64,000 nt of DNA. It comes from Streptomyces sp. NBC_01750. GTDB taxonomy: Bacteria; Actinomycetota; Actinomycetes; Streptomycetales; Streptomycetaceae. Below the pieces are notes generated by a model that saw nothing but the letters and a program-made list of their open reading frames with translations, had not been told where the DNA came from and ran no database searches. Positions 54,093-63,121 of this stretch are shown here, piece by piece; position 1 is the stretch's first letter, and each line of letters starts with the position of its first letter. Location: assembly GCF_035918095.1 (NCBI RefSeq), contig NZ_CP109137.1, positions 6,326,001-6,390,000 of the forward strand. The letters run 5' to 3'. A program made the position numbers and the translations under genes.

Positions 54093-54300
54093 CGAAGCGC
54101 CCCAATCCGCCAAGAGGTCAGCCGAGCCCTGAAGGACAGCCCCCCGTGTGCGTACGCCTGCGCTCCCCTCGTATGCCAGAGAACTGCGCATGCGCCCTCA
54201 AGTCCAGGGGGCGTATGGCAATGGTTGTGTGCCCCGCGCGTGCGCCCCCGGGAACCGGCCGATTCACGTCTCGCACGCGTGTCGCCGTACGATGCGCGCC

Positions 54301-55713
54301 ATGGCAAAGGCACCCGTTCTCACGCCCCAGGCGGAAGATTTCCCGCGCTGGTACCAGGACCTGATCAACAAGGCCGAACTGGCGGACAACGGCCCGGTGC
54401 GCGGCACCATGGTCATCCGGCCGTACGGATACGGCCTGTGGGAGCGGATGCAGCAGGAGATGGACGCCCGCATCAAGGACGCGGGTGCCCAGAACGCCTA
54501 CTTCCCGCTCTTCATCCCCCAGTCTTACCTGACAAGGGAAGCCGAGCATGTCGAGGGCTTCGCGCCCGAGCTCGCGGTCGTCACGCACGGTGGCGGAAAG
54601 GAGCTCGACGAGCCCGTCGTCGTACGCCCCACCTCCGAGACGATCATCAACGACTACTTCTCGAAGTGGATCCAGAGCTACCGCGATCTGCCGCTGCTGA
54701 TCAACCAGTGGGCCAATGTGGTGCGTTGGGAAATGCGTCCGCGCGTCTTCCTTCGTACGACGGAATTCCTCTGGCAGGAGGGCCACACCGCCCACGCCAC
54801 CTACGAGGACGCCCGCGACTACGCCGCCTACATCCACAAGAAGGTGTACGCGGACTTCATGGTCAACGTCCTCGGCATCGATGTGGTGCTCGGCCGCAAG
54901 ACGCCCAAGGAGCGCTTCGCCGGAGCCATCAACACCCTCACGCTCGAAGGCATGATGGGCGACGGCAAGGCCCTGCAGCTGGGTACGAGCCATGAGCTCG
55001 GCACCAACTTCTCCACGGCGTTCAACACCACGTATCTGTCGAAGGACGGCAAGCAGGAGCTGGCCTGGCAGACCTCCTGGGGCACTTCCACCCGCATGGT
55101 CGGCGGCCTGATCATGTCGCACGGCGACGACAACGGATTGCGCGTCCCGCCGCGTCTGGCGGCCGTCCAGGTCGTCGTCATGGCCATCAAGGGTGAGGAA
55201 GCGGTCGCCAAGGTCCGCGAGATCGGCGGCCTGCTGAAGGCCGCGGGTCTGCGCGTCCAGGTCGACGACCGCACCGACACCCCCTTCGGTCGCCGCGCGG
55301 TCGACTGGGAGCTCAAGGGCGTTCCGGTGCGGATCGAGATCGGCCCGCGTGATCTTCAGGCGGGCACCGCGATGCTGGCCCGTCGCATTGCGGGCGGCAA
55401 GGAGCCGGTGCGGATCGAGGAACTGGCCGGGCTGCTGCCCCGGGTTCTCGAGGAGGGCCAGGCGCAGTTGCTGAAGGAATCGCGCGACCGCCGTGAGTCC
55501 CGTACGACTGATGTGACGACGATCGAAGAGGCCGCCGAGGCCGCGGTCGCCGGCGGCTGGGCCCGTATCCCGTGGTCGACGCTGGGCCAGGAGGGCGAGG
55601 CCGAGCTGGCCGAGCAGGCGGTGTCCGTACGGTGTCTGGTCGCCGAGGACGGGTCGGTTCCGGATGCCGACGACGCCCCGGGTACTGTCGCGATCGTGGC
55701 CCGCGCCTACTGA
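54301..55713 (+). CDS. proS: Prolyl-tRNA synthetase, archaeal/eukaryotic type
   Basis: Class II synthetase of 470 residues. Motif 2 region VRPTSETIINDYFSKWIQSYRDLPLLINQW and motif 3 region SWGTSTRMVGGLIMSHGDDNGLRVPPRL are present. There is no editing insertion between motifs 2 and 3, and the chain is much shorter than bacterial ProRS (about 570). The C-terminus lacks the bacterial fold and ends in a short domain with VAIVARAY. This is the archaeal/eukaryotic form. Whether a bacterial-type proS exists elsewhere in this genome cannot be told from the window. ATG 54301. Confidence 0.92.
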   Translation: MAKAPVLTPQAEDFPRWYQDLINKAELADNGPVRGTMVIRPYGYGLWERMQQEMDARIKDAGAQNAYFPLFIPQSYLTREAEHVEGFAPELAVVTHGGGKELDEPVVVRPTSETIINDYFSKWIQSYRDLPLLINQWANVVRWEMRPRVFLRTTEFLWQEGHTAHATYEDARDYAAYIHKKVYADFMVNVLGIDVVLGRKTPKERFAGAINTLTLEGMMGDGKALQLGTSHELGTNFSTAFNTTYLSKDGKQELAWQTSWGTSTRMVGGLIMSHGDDNGLRVPPRLAAVQVVVMAIKGEEAVAKVREIGGLLKAAGLRVQVDDRTDTPFGRRAVDWELKGVPVRIEIGPRDLQAGTAMLARRIAGGKEPVRIEELAGLLPRVLEEGQAQLLKESRDRRESRTTDVTTIEEAAEAAVAGGWARIPWSTLGQEGEAELAEQAVSVRCLVAEDGSVPDADDAPGTVAIVARAY

Positions 55714-55939
55714 CGCCCACGCGCCTCGCCAAGCAACTGACGCCCCGGCGCGCGGACTTCGTCTACGCGCTGGGGCGTACGCGCCGCTACGTACCACCTT
55801 GGTGTGAGCTGCGAAGCTTCTCCGCAGATCAGCGCACCCGCCCTCGTCAGGACGCATCAACGGCAACTGACGGGTACGTGCAAAATATTTGGGATGCCCC
55901 GGAATGGAACCCGCGAGCGCTTCGGCTCGTTATCACGAC

Positions 55940-56533
55940 GTGAGCACGACACCACCTGTTCTCGCCGCAGAGCTGGCACAGGCGTGGGCCGATATTCAGC
56001 GGCACCACCCCGAGCTGCCGGATCTTGCCGCGCCCGAGTCCCTGATCGGAGAGTCCTCGTCCGCCTGCGGCGCCGAGCTCTCCTTCGAGCGACTGCTTCA
56101 CGAGGCAGTCCACGGCATCGCCGCCGCCAGAGGTGTCCGCGACACCTCCCGCGCCGGCCGCTACCACAACCGCCGATTCCTGGCGATCGCCGAGGAGATG
56201 GGCCTGGACCATGTGGATGAGCCGCATCCCAGCAGCGGCTTCTCGCTGGTCGTACTCAATCCCGAGGCGAAGCGGCGGTACCGCCCCACCATCGAGAGAC
56301 TTCAGCGCGCCCTCAAGGCGCACACGGTGGCCACGGCCGCCGACACCAAGCGCAGTTTCCGCGGGCCTGCCGCCCGCCACGGCTCCTCGGGCGGCGGGGT
56401 GCGCGTCAAGGCCGTCTGCGACTGCGGCCGCAATGTCCGGGTCGTACCCTCGGTTCTCGCCCAGGCGCCGATCGTCTGCGGCGGCTGTGGGAAGCCCTTC
56501 CGGATCCCGGAGGTAGTGGGCGCGGCGAGCTGA
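55940..56533 (+). CDS. SprT-like zinc-binding protein
   Basis: Protein of 197 residues. The metal-binding helix is LLHEAVHGIAAARGV (H-E-x-x-H), followed by RRFLAIAEEMGL, as in the SprT family (relatives of Spartan proteases). A C-terminal zinc ribbon has CDCG...CGGCGK. It could cleave DNA-protein crosslinks, but the bacterial members are uncharacterised. GTG 55940 is chosen; the upstream frame is open for 17 codons. Confidence 0.85.
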   Translation: MSTTPPVLAAELAQAWADIQRHHPELPDLAAPESLIGESSSACGAELSFERLLHEAVHGIAAARGVRDTSRAGRYHNRRFLAIAEEMGLDHVDEPHPSSGFSLVVLNPEAKRRYRPTIERLQRALKAHTVATAADTKRSFRGPAARHGSSGGGVRVKAVCDCGRNVRVVPSVLAQAPIVCGGCGKPFRIPEVVGAAS

Positions 56534-56754
56534 CCGCGTCCGCCCGCCGTTATCGCGCCGCCGACGGGGGCGGGGCGACGCAGGCCGGGCGAGAGTGCGC
56601 CGCAGGTGTGTGGCACAATGGCTAGCTGTACTCGACAGCCGCACAGGAACCCTCTCGCCTCCGGCTGACGCGTCCATCGGGCACCCCGAGTACCGCAACC
56701 CCACGTGGCATCTCGTTGTGCCCAATCACGTCAAGACCAGGAGACACCACTCCA

Positions 56755-57192
56755 GTGGCAGTCAAGATCAAGCTGAAGCGTCTGGGCAAGATCCGTTCGC
56801 CTCACTACCGCATCGTCGTCGCCGACTCCCGTACCCGCCGTGACGGCCGGGCCATCGAGGAGATCGGCCTGTACCACCCGGTGCAGAACCCCTCGCGCAT
56901 CGAGGTCAACTCGGAGCGTGCCCAGTACTGGCTGTCCGTCGGCGCCCAGCCGACCGAGCCGGTCCTCGCGATCCTGAAGCTCACCGGTGACTGGCAGAAG
57001 CACAAGGGCCTGCCGGCCCCGGCGCCGCTGCTGGTCGCGGAGCCGAAGAACAAGCGCGCCGCGTTCGAGGCCTTCAGCAAGGCCCTCGAGGGCGACGAGC
57101 CGAAGGGTGAGGCGATCACCCCGAAGGCGAAGAAGGCTGACAAGAAGGCAGACGCGGCCGAGGCTGCGTCCACCGAGTCGACCGAGGCCTGA
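56755..57192 (+). CDS. rpsP: Ribosomal protein S16
   Basis: Protein of 145 residues. Core [30 protein letters not shown] is diagnostic; a Lys/Ala/Glu-rich tail of about 55 residues extends the C-terminus, as in other actinobacteria. GTG 56755 lies behind AGGAGAC. khpA begins 2 nt after the stop. Ahead of the rimM-trmD-rplS genes, as in most bacteria. Confidence 0.98.
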   Translation: MAVKIKLKRLGKIRSPHYRIVVADSRTRRDGRAIEEIGLYHPVQNPSRIEVNSERAQYWLSVGAQPTEPVLAILKLTGDWQKHKGLPAPAPLLVAEPKNKRAAFEAFSKALEGDEPKGEAITPKAKKADKKADAAEAASTESTEA

Positions 57193-57194
57193 GC

Positions 57195-57434
57195 ATGCTC
57201 GAGGAGGCTCTCGAGCACCTCGTGAAGGGCATCGTCGACAACCCGGACGATGTGCAAGTGGCCTCGCGCGATCTGCGCCGTGGTCGCGTGCTCGAGGTCC
57301 GGGTACACCCCGACGATCTCGGTAAGGTGATCGGCCGTAACGGCCGCACCGCACGCGCCCTGCGCACCGTCGTGGGCGCCATCGGCGGCCGTGGCATCCG
57401 TGTCGACCTTGTCGACGTGGACCAGGTTCGCTGA
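57195..57434 (+). CDS. khpA: KH-domain RNA-binding protein KhpA
   Basis: Protein of 79 residues made of one KH domain; GRVLEVRVHPDDLGKVIGRNGRTARALRTVV contains the GxxG loop (GRNG). Binds RNA, often with KhpB, and is encoded between rpsP and rimM in many Gram-positives. ATG 57195, 2 nt after rpsP. Confidence 0.96.
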   Translation: MLEEALEHLVKGIVDNPDDVQVASRDLRRGRVLEVRVHPDDLGKVIGRNGRTARALRTVVGAIGGRGIRVDLVDVDQVR

Positions 57435-57449
57435 CATACGCAACACCGG

Positions 57450-57488
57450 CACGGGCCGGGGAGGGCCTTCGGTCCTTCCCGGCCCGTG
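57450..57488 (+). terminator. Terminator between khpA and rimM
   Basis: Stem of about 18 bp (CACGGGCCGGG with its complement, two G-T wobbles in the upper part) and a three-nt loop, 15 nt after the khpA stop. Confidence 0.8.
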
Positions 57489-57593
57489 GCTGTTTGCGAC
57501 CATGAGTCCACGACCGCAATCATCAATCGAGGAACCACGACGGTGGGAACCCGGGCCGCGAGAGCGGCGGCGGTTCAGCCGCGAAGGAGTGCA

Positions 57594-58151
57594 GTGCAGC
57601 TGGTAGTCGCGCGGATCGGCCGCGCCCACGGGATCAAGGGCGAGGTCACCGTCGAGGTGCGTACGGACGAGCCGGAGCTGCGGCTCGGGCCCGGAGCCGT
57701 CCTGGCCACCGACCCGGCCTCCGCCGGACCGCTGACAATCGAGACCGGCCGGGTGCACAGCGGCAGGCTGCTGTTGCGCTTCGAGGGAGTACGGGACCGC
57801 AATGCCGCCGAAGCCCTGCGCAACACCCTGCTCATCGCCGAGGTTAACCCTCAGGAGGTCCCGGAGGACCCCGAGGAGTTCTACGACCACCAGCTGATGG
57901 ACCTTGACGTGGTCCTCGCCGACGGCACCGGGATCGGCCGGATCACCGAGATCACCCATCTGCCCTCGCAGGACCTGTTCATCGTCGAACGGCCGGACGG
58001 CAGTGAGCTGATGATCCCCTTCGTCGAGGCGATCGTGACCGAGATCGACCTCGAGAAGCAGCGCGCCGTCATCAGCCCGCCGCCGGGGCTCATCGACGAG
58101 AGCGAGGCCGAGGTCGCTTCGTCGAGGGACGCGTCCAAGGACGACGCCTGA
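57594..58151 (+). CDS. rimM: 16S rRNA processing protein RimM
   Basis: Protein of 185 residues. N-terminal beta-barrel start [27 protein letters not shown]-barrel part [23 protein letters not shown] and [19 protein letters not shown]. Binds S19 in 30S maturation. GTG 57594 lies close behind AAGGAG (4-nt spacing). Overlaps the trmD start by 1 nt (TGATG). Confidence 0.95.
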   Translation: MQLVVARIGRAHGIKGEVTVEVRTDEPELRLGPGAVLATDPASAGPLTIETGRVHSGRLLLRFEGVRDRNAAEALRNTLLIAEVNPQEVPEDPEEFYDHQLMDLDVVLADGTGIGRITEITHLPSQDLFIVERPDGSELMIPFVEAIVTEIDLEKQRAVISPPPGLIDESEAEVASSRDASKDDA

Positions 58152-58972
58152 TGCGGCTCGACGTCGTCACGATCTTCCCCGAGTACCTGGAACCGCTGAA
58201 CCTGTCGCTGGTGGGCAAGGCACGCGCGCGTGGGCAACTCGATGTCCATGTGCACGATCTGCGGGAGTGGACGTACGACCGGCACAACACCGTCGACGAC
58301 ACCCCCTACGGCGGCGGCCCCGGCATGGTCATGAAGACCGAGCCCTGGGGCGACTCCCTCGACGACGCGCTGGCGAGCGGTTACGAGGCCGGCGCGCACG
58401 GCCCCGTCCTCGTCGTCCCCACCCCCAGCGGCCGTCCCTTCACCCAGGAGCTCGCCGTCGAGCTCGCCGAGCGGCCATGGCTGATTTTCACCCCCGCCCG
58501 CTACGAAGGCATCGACCGCCGGGTCATCGACGAGTACGCGACCCGGATGCCGGTCCATGAGGTGTCCATCGGCGACTACGTCCTGGCCGGCGGCGAGGCG
58601 GCCGTACTGGTGATCACGGAGGCAGTGGCCCGGCTGCTGCCCGGTGTCCTCGGCAACGCCGAGTCGCACCGGGACGACTCCTTCGCACCCGGCGCGATGG
58701 CCAATCTGCTGGAGGGGCCCGTCTACACCAAGCCGCCCGAGTGGCGCGGTCGCGCGATTCCGGACGTGCTGGTCAGCGGGCACCACGGCAGAATCGCCCG
58801 GTGGCGGCGGGACGAGGCGTTCCGCCGGACAGCCCTCAACAGGCCCGACCTGATTGAGCGTTGCGACCCGGCCGCCTTCGACAAGAAGGACCGGGAGATC
58901 CTCTCCATCCTGGGCTGGTCGCCGGAGCCCGGCGGTGGATTTTGGCGCAGGCCCGAGGCCGTGGAAGAATAG
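58151..58972 (+). CDS. trmD: tRNA (guanine37-N1)-methyltransferase
   Basis: SPOUT-fold enzyme of 273 residues. [16 protein letters not shown] start, PYGGGPGMVMK, and the trefoil-knot SAM site IGDYVLAGGEAAVLVI. Methylates G37 next to the anticodon and prevents frameshifting. ATG 58151 overlaps the rimM stop by 1 nt. Confidence 0.97.
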   Translation: MRLDVVTIFPEYLEPLNLSLVGKARARGQLDVHVHDLREWTYDRHNTVDDTPYGGGPGMVMKTEPWGDSLDDALASGYEAGAHGPVLVVPTPSGRPFTQELAVELAERPWLIFTPARYEGIDRRVIDEYATRMPVHEVSIGDYVLAGGEAAVLVITEAVARLLPGVLGNAESHRDDSFAPGAMANLLEGPVYTKPPEWRGRAIPDVLVSGHHGRIARWRRDEAFRRTALNRPDLIERCDPAAFDKKDREILSILGWSPEPGGGFWRRPEAVEE

Positions 58973-59103
58973 GCCGCTGCTGTACGTCCGGTCGGCGCCC
59001 CTGCCACAGGGGGAACGACGCCCGCCCGACGCGAACAGCACCCCGACTCTCATCTCGATCATTCCGCTGATGACCTGTGGCATCGGCGAGGAAGCAGACC
59101 AAC

Positions 59104-59454
59104 ATGGCTCACCTGCTCGACAACGTCAACGCCGCTTCGCTGCGCAGCGACGTCCCCGCCTTCCGTCCCGGCGACACCGTGAACGTCCACGTGCGCGTCA
59201 TCGAGGGCAACCGCTCGCGTATCCAGCAGTTCAAGGGTGTTGTGATCCGCCGCCAGGGCTCGGGCGTCAGCGAGACCTTCACGGTCCGCAAGGTCTCCTT
59301 CTCCGTCGGCGTCGAGCGCACCTTCCCGGTGCACAGCCCGATCTTCGAGAAGATCGAGCTCGTCACCCGCGGTGACGTCCGTCGCGCCAAGCTCTACTAC
59401 CTGCGCGACCTGCGCGGCAAGGCTGCCAAGATCAAGGAGAAGCGCGACAACTGA
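59104..59454 (+). CDS. rplS: Ribosomal protein L19
   Basis: Protein of 116 residues: [47 protein letters not shown] and [35 protein letters not shown] 59104. About 130 nt separate it from trmD; the span contains no recognised leader structure. Confidence 0.98.
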   Translation: MAHLLDNVNAASLRSDVPAFRPGDTVNVHVRVIEGNRSRIQQFKGVVIRRQGSGVSETFTVRKVSFSVGVERTFPVHSPIFEKIELVTRGDVRRAKLYYLRDLRGKAAKIKEKRDN

Positions 59455-59525
59455 GCCCCGGCTCACACCTCGCGCTCAGCTTTGGAGCAACCGCGTCACA
59501 GGGCGGCCGGATAGGCTCTGGGCCG

Positions 59526-60353
59526 ATGGACACCGAAGCGAAGCACACGGAGCGCGACCGCTCTTCCGTCCCCGAAGCCGGGGAAGAGGGAGAGGGGTCG
59601 CGCTTCGCGCGTTCGACACGCCTCTCCGATCGGCGTTCCCGTCGGCCCTTGGCACGGTTGCACAAACGTCTCTCCGGGCTGTCCTGGCGTACGGCGGGGC
59701 TGCTCGGTGTCGCGTGCACGGTGCTCGTGCTGCTGTTCAGTCATTTCGTGCTGCAGCCCTTCCAGATCCCGAGCCGTTCCATGGAGTCCACCCTGCAGGT
59801 CGGTGACCGGGTGCTGGTGAACAAGCTGGCGTACCGTTTCGGTTCCGAGCCCGAGCGGGGGGACGTCGTCGTCTTCGACGGCACGGGATCGTTCGTACAA
59901 GAGGGCGTGCAGGAAAATCCGGTCAGCAGGCTGACGCGCGGGGCGTTCGCGGCGCTGGGGCTGGCCGAGCCGTCCGAGACCGACTTCGTGAAGCGCGTGG
60001 TGGGTGTCGGCGGTGACCGTGTGGTCTGCTGCGACAAAGGGGGCAGGGTCGAGGTGAACGGCGTACCGGTCGACGAGAGATATCTGCACCCCGACGACGT
60101 GCCTTCGGAGGTGCCCTTCGACATCGTCGTGCCCGAGGGCACTCTGTGGGTCATGGGAGACCACCGGAGCAACTCCCGCGACTCCCGCGACCATCTCGGC
60201 GAGCCCGGCGGTGGCATGGTGCCCGTCGACAAGGTGATCGGGCGGGCGGACTGGATCGGCTGGCCCGTGGGCCGCTGGACCTCGCTGGAGCCGACCGACA
60301 CCTTCTCCGGCGTACCCGATCCGGGTCGAATGCCGGGCGGAGCACATGGGTAA
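59526..60353 (+). CDS. sipW: Type I signal peptidase (first of four)
   Basis: Protein of 275 residues with an N-terminal membrane anchor (TAGLLGVACTVLVLLFSHFVL). The catalytic serine is Ser85 (IPSRSMEST) and the general-base lysine Lys156 (KRVVGVGGD). Box E is GDHRSNSRDSR. It cleaves Sec- and Tat-type signal peptides on the outer membrane face. There is no C-terminal membrane segment. ATG 59526; the stop overlaps the next gene's ATG by 8 nt. Confidence 0.95.
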   Translation: MDTEAKHTERDRSSVPEAGEEGEGSRFARSTRLSDRRSRRPLARLHKRLSGLSWRTAGLLGVACTVLVLLFSHFVLQPFQIPSRSMESTLQVGDRVLVNKLAYRFGSEPERGDVVVFDGTGSFVQEGVQENPVSRLTRGAFAALGLAEPSETDFVKRVVGVGGDRVVCCDKGGRVEVNGVPVDERYLHPDDVPSEVPFDIVVPEGTLWVMGDHRSNSRDSRDHLGEPGGGMVPVDKVIGRADWIGWPVGRWTSLEPTDTFSGVPDPGRMPGGAHG

Positions 60354-61539
60354 GCGCGGGCGTAGTGCGAGCCACCGGGCGGACACCCGGCTGCCCACGG
60401 GGACACGGCCCACGGACGGCGCCAGGACGCTGCCGGGCCGTGCGGACCGGCGCAGGCTGGCACAGAAGGTCAAGCGCAAGCGCCGCCGGTCGGCCGTGAA
60501 GGAGATACCTCTCCTGATCACGGTGGCGCTGATGATCGCCCTGGTCCTGAAGACATTCCTGGTGCAGGCCTTCGTGATCCCGTCGGGCTCGATGGAGCAG
60601 ACGATCCGGATCCAGGACCGCGTGCTGGTGGACAAGCTCACCCCGTGGTTCGGCTCCAGGCCGCAGCGCGGCGATGTCGTCGTCTTCAAGGACCCCGGCG
60701 GCTGGCTGCCGCCGAACGAGCAGCAGAAGGACGACCCGATCGGCGTCAAACAGGCCAAGCAGGGGCTGACCTTCATCGGGCTGCTGCCGTCGGACGACGA
60801 GCAGGACCTGATCAAGCGGGTGGTCGCGGTCGGCGGCGACACCGTGAAGTGCTGCGACAAGGACGGTCGGATCACCGTCAACGGCGTACCGCTCATCGAG
60901 CCGTATCTGAACCCCGGAAACGTTCCCTCGACGATCAGGTTCGAGGTCAAGGTTCCGGCCGGGCGGATCTTCGTGATGGGTGACCACCGGTCCAATTCGG
61001 CCGACTCGCGCTTCCACCTCGACGAGAGGGACCACGGCACGGTTTCGGAGGACGAGGTCGTCGGCCGCGCGGTCGTCATCGGCTGGCCCATCGGCCACTG
61101 GCGGAAGCTGGAAGAACCGGAAACGTACGCATCCGTGCCGAACGCGCGCGCCGGGGCGACTTCGGCACTCCATGGGTCGAATAGTGTGTCCCCTCGGGAT
61201 CTGAACGGAATGATCCCGCTCCCGAGCCCTGCGGAACTCCCGCTCGTTATGGGAGTGGTGGGCCTGTTCCGTCTTCGGGGCAGGCGGTTCGCACGGAGTG
61301 AGGAGTGGATGTGGGGGACGTGGCGGTCGGCGCACGATCCGGACACGACGAGCCCGAGGACAGGCCCGGGAAACTCGGCGAGTCACCCCCGGCCGGGACG
61401 GACGATTCGGCTGGGACGCAAGGGACGGCCGGGGCGAGCGGTCTGGATGGCGCCGAGAGGGTCGAGAGCGGACCTTCCGACGGCAGTGGTACGGGACAGA
61501 AGAAGCAGCGATCCTTCTGGAAGGAACTGCCGCTCCTGA
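60346..61539 (+). CDS. sipX: Type I signal peptidase (second of four), with unusual overlong C-terminus
   Basis: Catalytic Ser82 (IPSGSMEQT) and Lys157 (KRVVAVGGD), box E GDHRSNSADSR, and an N-terminal anchor (LLITVALMIALVLKTFLV). A hydrophobic segment near residues 295-315 (LPLVMGVVGLFRLRGRR) is followed by about 77 residues rich in Arg/Gly/Ser/Pro in a frame that overlaps the next gene by 235 nt, so the 397-residue reading is longer than the roughly 320 typical of this family. The extra part could be the result of a lost stop codon or a sequencing error. ATG 60346 overlaps sipW. Confidence 0.9.
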   Translation: MGKRGRSASHRADTRLPTGTRPTDGARTLPGRADRRRLAQKVKRKRRRSAVKEIPLLITVALMIALVLKTFLVQAFVIPSGSMEQTIRIQDRVLVDKLTPWFGSRPQRGDVVVFKDPGGWLPPNEQQKDDPIGVKQAKQGLTFIGLLPSDDEQDLIKRVVAVGGDTVKCCDKDGRITVNGVPLIEPYLNPGNVPSTIRFEVKVPAGRIFVMGDHRSNSADSRFHLDERDHGTVSEDEVVGRAVVIGWPIGHWRKLEEPETYASVPNARAGATSALHGSNSVSPRDLNGMIPLPSPAELPLVMGVVGLFRLRGRRFARSEEWMWGTWRSAHDPDTTSPRTGPGNSASHPRPGRTIRLGRKGRPGRAVWMAPRGSRADLPTAVVRDRRSSDPSGRNCRS

Positions 61540-62267
61540 TCGGTATCGCGCTGCTTCTCGCGCTCCTGATCAAGACATTCCTGGTGCAGGCGTTCTCGAT
61601 CCCCTCGGACTCGATGCAGAACACGCTGCAGCGGGGCGACCGGGTACTCGTGGACAAGCTCACCCCGTGGTTCGGCTCGGAGCCCGAGCGCGGCGAGGTC
61701 GTGGTCTTCCACGATCCGGGCGGCTGGCTGGACGGTGAGCCCACCCCCACCCCGAACCCCGTGCAGAAGTTCCTGAGCTTCATCGGCCTGATGCCGTCGG
61801 CCGAGGAGAAGGACCTGATCAAGCGGACGATCGCGGTCGCCGGCGACACGGTGGAGTGCAAGAAGGGCGGCCCGGTCAAGGTCAACGGGAAGGCGCTGGA
61901 CGAGCCGTACATCTTTCCCGGTGACACCCCCTGTAACGACCAGCCCTTCGGCCCGTTCAAGGTGCCGAAGGACCGGATCTGGGTGATGGGCGACCACCGC
62001 CAGAACTCCCAGGACTCCCGGTACCACATGGAGGATGCGAACGGCGGCTTCGTCCCGGTCGACAAGGTCGTCGGGCGCGCTGTCGTGGTCGCCTGGCCGG
62101 TCAACCGCTGGGCCGTGCTGTCGGTGCCGGACACCTTCGACCAGTCCGGAATCAACGCGGCTGCGGCCGTGCTGCCCGCGGCTCCCGCGGCGATGGGCCT
62201 CGCGGGCGCGCTGCCGATCGTGATCCGGCGCAGGGGGAGGCTGACCGGCGGGCGTACCGCCGGGTAG
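61305..62267 (+). CDS. sipY: Type I signal peptidase (third of four)
   Basis: Protein of 320 residues from GTG 61305. A long acidic Gly/Ser-rich leader (about 65 residues) precedes the membrane anchor (LPLLIGIALLLALLIKTFLV). Catalytic Ser103 (IPSDSMQNT) and Lys173 (KRTIAVAGD), box E GDHRQNSQDSR; a C-terminal hydrophobic stretch (AAAVLPAAPAAMGLAGALPIVI) may be a second anchor. It overlaps the sipX reading frame by 235 nt. Later GTG/ATG starts are possible, but codon usage supports most of the leader. Confidence 0.93.
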   Translation: MDVGDVAVGARSGHDEPEDRPGKLGESPPAGTDDSAGTQGTAGASGLDGAERVESGPSDGSGTGQKKQRSFWKELPLLIGIALLLALLIKTFLVQAFSIPSDSMQNTLQRGDRVLVDKLTPWFGSEPERGEVVVFHDPGGWLDGEPTPTPNPVQKFLSFIGLMPSAEEKDLIKRTIAVAGDTVECKKGGPVKVNGKALDEPYIFPGDTPCNDQPFGPFKVPKDRIWVMGDHRQNSQDSRYHMEDANGGFVPVDKVVGRAVVVAWPVNRWAVLSVPDTFDQSGINAAAAVLPAAPAAMGLAGALPIVIRRRGRLTGGRTAG

Positions 62268-62350
62268 GGTGCCGTCCCAGATCGCCGATCTCCGAGGATC
62301 GACTCGATGGATTCTCGGGGGCCGAATCTCCGAAGTAGGGGAGCGCTGGG

Positions 62351-63121
62351 ATGAGCAGTTCAGGACGTACGGAAGACGGCCGCGGCCGGCTCGGCAATGC
62401 GCTGTCGGGCCTGGCCGTGGCCGTCGGCTGTGTGCTCTTCCTCGGAGGATTCATCTGGGGAGCCGTGGTGTACCAGCCGTACACCGTGCCGACCGACTCG
62501 ATGTCCCCGACCGTCGCGCCGGGCGACCGCGTCCTGGCGCAGCGGATAGACGGCGACCAGGTGCGGCGCGGGGACATCGTGGTCTTCCGCGACAAGCAGT
62601 GGGGCGATATGCCGATGGTGAAGCGTGTCGTCGGCGTGGGTGGCGATGCGATCGCCTGCTGCGGCGACGGTGGCCGGCTGACCGTCAACGGCAAGGTAAT
62701 CGAAGAACCGTATTTGCACGCCAAGGGTCCGGCCTCGAACAGCTTCACGGCGACGGTGCCCAAGGGGCAGCTGTTCCTGCTCGGCGACGAGCGTATGGGC
62801 TCGCTGGACTCGCGCGTACACCTCCAGGACCCCGGACACGGGTCGGTACCGCGCTCGGCCGTCACGGCCCGACTGGACGCCATTGCCTGGCCGCTGGACG
62901 GCGGCCTGCTGGAGCGGCCCCAGGGTTTCGCCGCGCTGCCGGGCGGGGTCTCGCAGCTGGGACCGGTGAAGCTGGTGGTCGGTTCGGTGGCGATCGGCGC
63001 CCTGCTGATCGTGGGCGGGGCGGCGTACGGTCCGGTCACCCGGCGGCTGTCGAAGCCGCGGCGGGGGGCCTCGGGCGCCGGGGGCAGCGGGCGGGGGAAA
63101 GCGACTGCCGGTGTCGGATGA
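62351..63121 (+). CDS. sipZ: Type I signal peptidase (fourth of four)
   Basis: Protein of 256 residues with an N-terminal anchor (LAVAVGCVLFLGGFIWGAVVY), catalytic Ser50 (VPTDSMSPT) and Lys91 (KRVVGVGGD). Box E is changed to GDERMGSLDSR. A C-terminal membrane segment (LVVGSVAIGALLIVGGAAYG) is clear, giving a two-anchor topology. More divergent than the other three. Overlaps the Nudix start by 11 nt. ATG 62351, behind AGGGGAGCG. Confidence 0.94.
   Translation: MSSSGRTEDGRGRLGNALSGLAVAVGCVLFLGGFIWGAVVYQPYTVPTDSMSPTVAPGDRVLAQRIDGDQVRRGDIVVFRDKQWGDMPMVKRVVGVGGDAIACCGDGGRLTVNGKVIEEPYLHAKGPASNSFTATVPKGQLFLLGDERMGSLDSRVHLQDPGHGSVPRSAVTARLDAIAWPLDGGLLERPQGFAALPGGVSQLGPVKLVVGSVAIGALLIVGGAAYGPVTRRLSKPRRGASGAGGSGRGKATAGVG

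Noticed and set aside
54093..54300. T-box leader before proS
   Set aside because: No T-box motif or specifier hairpin could be seen in the 208-nt gap.
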